Positions 60,317-64,000 of a stretch of DNA of 64,000 bases are shown here, piece after piece (position 1 is the first letter of the stretch; each line of letters begins with the position of its first letter). The notes under the pieces were generated by a model. It did no database searches and was not told where the DNA came from. It saw only the letters and a list, made by a program, of their open reading frames with translations. Location: the NCBI GenBank assembly GCA_050290225.1, contig JBNKHG010000002.1, forward strand, positions 91,483-155,482. The letters run 5' to 3'. The translations under genes and the position numbers were made by a program. The DNA comes from JBNKHG01 sp050290225. Lineage in GTDB: Bacteria > Pseudomonadota > Gammaproteobacteria > Pseudomonadales > Cellvibrionaceae.

Positions 60317-61291
60317 ATGGCACAAAATTACATCTACTTTATTATTTTGGTCGCCGCAGCGGTTTTTATACTCAGCATCGCCCTGACAACACCGGCATTT
60401 GGGGAATCCACAAAAAACCGCTCCCGGCTGCGCAAACGTCTGCGCGATATACGAATGGAATCCAACCTTCCCGATAGCGCCCAGTTGTTGCGGGGCGACC
60501 ATCACCGCAGGCTGTCCCCATGGGAACGGGAACTGGAGGAGTCACCACTGACCGCTTACCTCTCTCCTCTCATTCGTCAGGCCGGCTACACCATTCCCGC
60601 CTATCGACTGGCTGCCATCATTATCCTGTCGGGTTTCATCGGCTTGCTGATAGGCTATTGGATGAGCAACATCTGGTGGACAGCCATTCTGATTGCAGTA
60701 GCCTGCAGCGCAATACCTGTGATCAAGCTGCTGAAAGACAGAAACAAAAGGATGGAAAATTTCGAAGAGTCGCTTCCCGACGCGCTCGACATCATGAAAC
60801 GTGCGCTCCAGGCGGGCCACCCCTTCAGCTCAACCCTGCACCTTGTGGGAGAGGAGATGGAAGGCCCGGTTGCAGAGGAGTTCGCAATCACTTTCGCCGA
60901 CCTTAACTATGGCAACAGCCTGCGAAACTCCCTGCTGGGTCTATTGGAGAGGATGCCAAGCGTAACGGTGATGGCTTTGGTCACTTCGATCATTATTCAA
61001 AAAGAGACCGGCGGCAATATGGCGGAAATTTTTGAAAAACTGGCCTCGTTGATCCGTGGCCGCTATCGCTTCCAGCGTCGGGTTCGCACCCTGTCTGCTG
61101 AAGGTAGAATCTCTGCCTGGGTTCTTTGCATGGTACCCTTCGTCCTTTTTCTCTTCATATCGATAACGACACCTTCGTACATGCCGATTCTGTTCGAGCA
61201 TCCTTTAGGCCAAAAGCTGTTGGTCGGTGGAGGAATAGCGATGTTGATCGGAATTCTGGTAATCCGGAAAATAATACGCATCGAGGTATAA
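60317..61291 (+). CDS. tadB: Tad inner-membrane platform protein TadB
   Basis: 324 residues with a GspF-type fold. The start is the ATG at 60317 with GAGGT upstream; an earlier in-frame ATG overlaps tadA and is rejected. Transmembrane helices lie near 5-25, 100-135 and 275-320. The T2SSF domain contains FEESLPDALDIMKRALQAGH, GNSLRNSLLGLLERMPSV and IQKETGGNMAEIFEKLAS. It pairs with TadC to form the inner-membrane platform for TadA. Confidence 0.93.
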   Translation: MAQNYIYFIILVAAAVFILSIALTTPAFGESTKNRSRLRKRLRDIRMESNLPDSAQLLRGDHHRRLSPWERELEESPLTAYLSPLIRQAGYTIPAYRLAAIIILSGFIGLLIGYWMSNIWWTAILIAVACSAIPVIKLLKDRNKRMENFEESLPDALDIMKRALQAGHPFSSTLHLVGEEMEGPVAEEFAITFADLNYGNSLRNSLLGLLERMPSVTVMALVTSIIIQKETGGNMAEIFEKLASLIRGRYRFQRRVRTLSAEGRISAWVLCMVPFVLFLFISITTPSYMPILFEHPLGQKLLVGGGIAMLIGILVIRKIIRIEV

Positions 61292-61294
61292 GTC

Positions 61295-62263
61295 ATGCAG
61301 TATTTTCTCGAAATAATCAACTCAATTATCCAGGATAGACAACTATCCCAGTATATCTTCATCGGCATATCCGCCGGCGCCACATTCGCCTTTGTACTGA
61401 GTATGGGCTATCTGCTCAGCGCCATTACAGATCCGACCAGAAAGCGTTTGGCGGCCATGCTTAAAGGCCAGAATGATGCAAGCAGGGGAGACGGCGATAC
61501 GGCAAAGTTCTTCAGGGATGTTATGGGGCCCGCGGCCAGTGTACTACTGCCATCGAACAGCGAGGAAAGAGGCAAAATACAGCAGCGGCTGATTATCGCC
61601 GGATTCAGAGGCGCCAACGGGCTGACCACCTTCTATGCGATCAAAACGGTACTCGCCGTATCGCTCCCCTTAATCATACTGCTGGCGTGTCAATTGTCCC
61701 CGCAGCTGGCAATTGCCAAAGTCATCTACTTCTGTCTTTGTGGGTTATTTATTGGGCTGGTATTTCCCAACTATGTGCTTACCAAACTTGTTGCCCGCAG
61801 GCAGAAAAAACTCAGAGCCGCATTCCCCGATGCCCTGGACTTGCTGGTCGTTTGCGTGGAGTCCGGACTGGGTTTGACCAATGCCATCGCGCGAGTGGCA
61901 CAGGAGATGGAGTTATCGCACCCTGAACTTTCTGCGGACCTTGCACTGATCAATAAAGAGATCATGGTCGGCGTGCCGCGCGATAAAGCGTTCAAGAATC
62001 TTTCCGAGAGAACGGGATTACAGGAGATAAAGAGCCTGACGGCGCTACTTGACCAGAGTATGCGATTCGGTACCAGTATTGCAGAGGCCCTCAGGGTTTA
62101 TGCCGAAGAATTTCGGGACAAACGGATGCAACTGGCAGAAGAAAAAGCGGCAAAAATCGGCACAAAGATGATTTTTCCGCTGACCTTTTTTATATGGCCG
62201 TCATTTTTCATTATAGCCGCCGGCCCAGCCATTCTAAAACTTATGGAAGCTTTTAACCGGTAA
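61295..62263 (+). CDS. tadC: Tad inner-membrane platform protein TadC
   Basis: 322 residues, GspF-type. The ATG at 61295 is 3 nt after tadB, with GAGGT upstream. The T2SSF domain includes FPDALDLLVVCVESGLGLTN, LALINKEIMVGVPRDKAFKN and SMRFGTSIAEALRVYAEEFR. It is followed by hydrophobic helices near the C-terminus (FPLTFFIWPSFFIIAAGPAI). The order tadA-tadB-tadC-tadD is the canonical Tad core. Confidence 0.93.
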   Translation: MQYFLEIINSIIQDRQLSQYIFIGISAGATFAFVLSMGYLLSAITDPTRKRLAAMLKGQNDASRGDGDTAKFFRDVMGPAASVLLPSNSEERGKIQQRLIIAGFRGANGLTTFYAIKTVLAVSLPLIILLACQLSPQLAIAKVIYFCLCGLFIGLVFPNYVLTKLVARRQKKLRAAFPDALDLLVVCVESGLGLTNAIARVAQEMELSHPELSADLALINKEIMVGVPRDKAFKNLSERTGLQEIKSLTALLDQSMRFGTSIAEALRVYAEEFRDKRMQLAEEKAAKIGTKMIFPLTFFIWPSFFIIAAGPAILKLMEAFNR

Positions 62264-62315
62264 AATAGATTACACGCGCAAATGCCGATCTACTACAAAC
62301 AAGAGGGAGACTACC

Positions 62316-63431
62316 ATGTCAACTCAGATCACCCAAAGTGCGCTTTCTTATTCAAAAAACCTTGCCGCCGCGCTTTTCCTTATTCTGGGAGGTTGTGCCA
62401 CTGTGCCGCCAACGAGCGTCAACGGCGCTGACAATAGCGATCTCTACGAGGGATCCTCCGAGCTGGTCTACGAATCGAAGACGAGAAATGCTTCGACAGA
62501 GGAACTTAACAGAGAGGCGGACCTGGCACTGCAGCAGGGCAATACCGACAAGGCTATTTTTTACTATATCAGTTCACTCTCTATAAACGGTAATCAGCAC
62601 GAGATTTACGCCAAAATTGGTCATGCGCACCTGGATAAAGGAAACGAACACCTGGCGATGAAAGCGTTTGATCGTGCACTTGCGATCGCACCTGACCATA
62701 TCCACTCCCTGTCGGGGCTTGGACGCGCCCAGCTAAACTTACGCAAGTTGGGGGAAGCCAAAGCCACCCTGAACAAAGCTGCACTAGTTGATCAGGAGCG
62801 CTTAGTCCCCTCAGAACCAACGTCCGCACAGAATGACAAAAAACTTTCTGCTCATGAAAATCCCCAACAACCACTTGATCCGAACGCCGGACAAGATGAC
62901 AAGAAACAGGAAACCAAACACAAGTACACAACACCAGACTGGCAGGTGGACGAAAAATCGCCCTACGCCGTCTATAATAGTTTGGGTATTATTGCCGACC
63001 TGGAACTCGAGTTTGAACTTGCTCAACACTATTACCAGCTCGCTATCAACATCGAACCGCAAAATCCCACGACTTATAATAACCTTGGTTATTCCTACTA
63101 CCTCGACCAGAGCTGGCAGAACGCAGAATATTATTTTCGCCAAGCGCTGGTCATAGACCCGAACCTTGATCAGGCGTGGCGCAACCTCGGTCTGCTATTC
63201 ACACGTCAGGGGAAATACCATCAGGCGCTGGATACCTTTTCCCGGTTGATGACGGAGCCGGAAGCCTACAACACCGTGGGCTATCTTTGTATGATCGCCG
63301 AGAAATACGTCGAGGCCGAACGTTTCTTTGAAAAAGCGATCGACCTGTCACCCTTCTACTACAAACGGGCAAGGGAAAACCTGAAGCTGAATCGACAGCA
63401 TCTGGAGCAGGCGCTGGCAGCGAGAAAATAA
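62316..63431 (+). CDS. tadD: Tad TPR lipoprotein TadD
   Basis: 371 residues. The lipobox is LGGC at about 24-27, so it is probably an outer-membrane lipoprotein. It has at least five tetratricopeptide units (NREADLALQQGNTDKAIFYY, IYAKIGHAHLDKGNEHLAM, TYNNLGYSYYLDQSWQNAEY, AWRNLGLLFTRQGKYHQALD, YLCMIAEKYVEAERFFEKAI). A long Lys/Gln/Pro-rich linker (about 165-210) splits the TPR region. In other Tad systems TadD helps secretin assembly. Last gene of the recognised operon. Confidence 0.93.
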   Translation: MSTQITQSALSYSKNLAAALFLILGGCATVPPTSVNGADNSDLYEGSSELVYESKTRNASTEELNREADLALQQGNTDKAIFYYISSLSINGNQHEIYAKIGHAHLDKGNEHLAMKAFDRALAIAPDHIHSLSGLGRAQLNLRKLGEAKATLNKAALVDQERLVPSEPTSAQNDKKLSAHENPQQPLDPNAGQDDKKQETKHKYTTPDWQVDEKSPYAVYNSLGIIADLELEFELAQHYYQLAINIEPQNPTTYNNLGYSYYLDQSWQNAEYYFRQALVIDPNLDQAWRNLGLLFTRQGKYHQALDTFSRLMTEPEAYNTVGYLCMIAEKYVEAERFFEKAIDLSPFYYKRARENLKLNRQHLEQALAARK

Positions 63432-63503
63432 TCTTTAGCGTTTAACGCAGAGCGCCTCCTGCAAGAGACCTCCTACAAGGGATCTCCCAATGGTGGTAAT
63501 ACC

Positions 63504-64000
63504 ATGAAGGAACTGCTGCCCCCGGATCACAATCTTCTGGAAAATAGGATTCGGCGGCGAGTCGGCATGCTGATTGTGATGTTAGGCACCGCAGGCTACG
63601 GTATCTTGCTCACGTCCTATTTGGCGAGCTTTTGCAGGGCGGTACATCTTGTGGCTACGGCCTGCACTGTTTATGGCATCCTGTTTTTATGGAAATTAAA
63701 TAAGGTTCTTCAGAAAAATTTGTGGGTTGTTATGATTCATGTTTTGGTAACGACGTCTCGTTCGTGCCGCAAGCGGACGAACCGACGTGCCACGAATACT
63801 TGTGGCTTGCCGCTTGAAGCCGCAAGCCGCAAGCCGCAAGAGCCCGCTTTTGGCACTTTACTGACTATCACATCGTGCCTAAACCTTCTAATAAATGATA
63901 TCCGAATAATATTTACCGACCTACCACAAAAAGATCTTGAATTTCAACAGGTTAATAGACTCTCGAACCACATCATACCCACGGATTATTCAGAGGAACC
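63504..64000 (+). CDS. Membrane-protein ORF with inserted palindromes, runs off window
   Basis: An open frame from the ATG at 63504 to the window end (165 codons). It reads MKELLPPDHNLLENRIRRRV, then hydrophobic GMLIVMLGTAGYGILLTSYL and a second stretch AVHLVATACTVYGILFLW, with a third starting VVMIHVLVTT. At that point a palindrome-rich segment (63761-63840) encodes Arg/Ser/Cys-rich residues, after which the frame stays open but is AT-rich. This looks like a sensor-type or other membrane protein whose third helix is interrupted. It may be a pseudogene. The ribosome site is weak. Family unknown. Confidence 0.45.
   Translation, partial: MKELLPPDHNLLENRIRRRVGMLIVMLGTAGYGILLTSYLASFCRAVHLVATACTVYGILFLWKLNKVLQKNLWVVMIHVLVTTSRSCRKRTNRRATNTCGLPLEAASRKPQEPAFGTLLTITSCLNLLINDIRIIFTDLPQKDLEFQQVNRLSNHIIPTDYSEE
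63761..63840. repeat. Palindrome cluster inside the last ORF
   Basis: Three adjacent hairpins: TTCGT-G-CCGC/GCGG-ACGAA (63761-63781), GCCAC/GTGGC (63789-63806) and CTTGTGGCTTGC with GCAAGCCGCAAG (63799-63833, one mismatch). They end in three tandem GCCGCAA units (63820-63840). REP/BIME-like in style. Confidence 0.75.

Noticed and set aside
63504..63840. CRISPR array in the GCCGCAA repeats
   Set aside because: The units are 7 bp, directly adjacent and without spacers, so this is a simple tandem repeat within a palindrome.

Overview
The window reads as a chromosomal segment of a marine-type gammaproteobacterium, probably of the Cellvibrionales (Microbulbifer-like). This is inferred from gene order (rpsB-tsf-pyrH, a dap cluster with a long Pseudomonas-type DapD, bamC next to dapA, ybgC-tolQRAB-pal-cpoB-queE-queC, ruvCAB beside yebC-aspS) and from protein features, not from any database search. 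No rRNA, phage, insertion sequence with a transposase, or CRISPR array was seen. Most of the window is dense core genome. The last 14 kb is an accessory adhesive-pilus locus.

Layout. 0-2.7 kb (minus strand): rpsB, tsf and the start of pyrH, with a stable-RNA-like promoter and two hairpin terminators. 3.1-14.7 kb (plus): map, glnD, dapC-nth, yffB, dapD, dapE, hemN behind an FNR/Anr-type promoter, and moaC-moaD-moaE. 14.8-25.7 kb: a mixed block with a hemerythrin-like protein, a small membrane protein, rsmJ, a phosphate-binding/OmpA fusion, a GldG-type ABC system, an HDOD regulator, an OmpA-type lipoprotein, an LRR lipoprotein and a PilZ protein. 26.2-43.1 kb (almost all minus): a metallo-beta-lactamase-fold protein, bamC, dapA, nadA, two identical tRNA-Lys genes, queC-queE, the Tol-Pal operon, ruvB-ruvA-ruvC, yebC, aspS and a zinc-ribbon protein. 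43.6-49.8 kb: an HU protein with a histone H1-like tail, a HIT protein, proS, a lytic transglycosylase, a long-form purC, a small membrane protein and an AraC-type regulator.

50.4-63.4 kb is one plus-strand tad (Flp type IVb/IVc pilus) operon: flp pilin, prepilin peptidase cpaA, an unassigned AAA+ ATPase, cpaB, secretin cpaC, a small lipoprotein, tadG-like, two tadE-like pseudopilins, cpaE/tadZ, cpaF/tadA, tadB, tadC and the TPR lipoprotein tadD. A divergent AraC-family regulator with a degenerate receiver-like domain lies upstream, across a 630-bp AT-rich control region. An open frame encoding a membrane protein begins after tadD, carries a palindrome-rich insertion, and runs off the window.

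The most noteworthy items are: the AAA+ ATPase built into the tad operon; the degenerate-receiver AraC regulator; the flp/cpaA hairpin; a 121-bp MITE-like inverted-repeat element after nth; CTAG-rich palindromes and repeats at gene junctions; a well-positioned FNR/Anr box at hemN with a weaker one near the hemerythrin gene; an unusual cysteine layout in Nth; and the PstS-like/OmpA fusion. All family assignments come from reading motifs and lengths.
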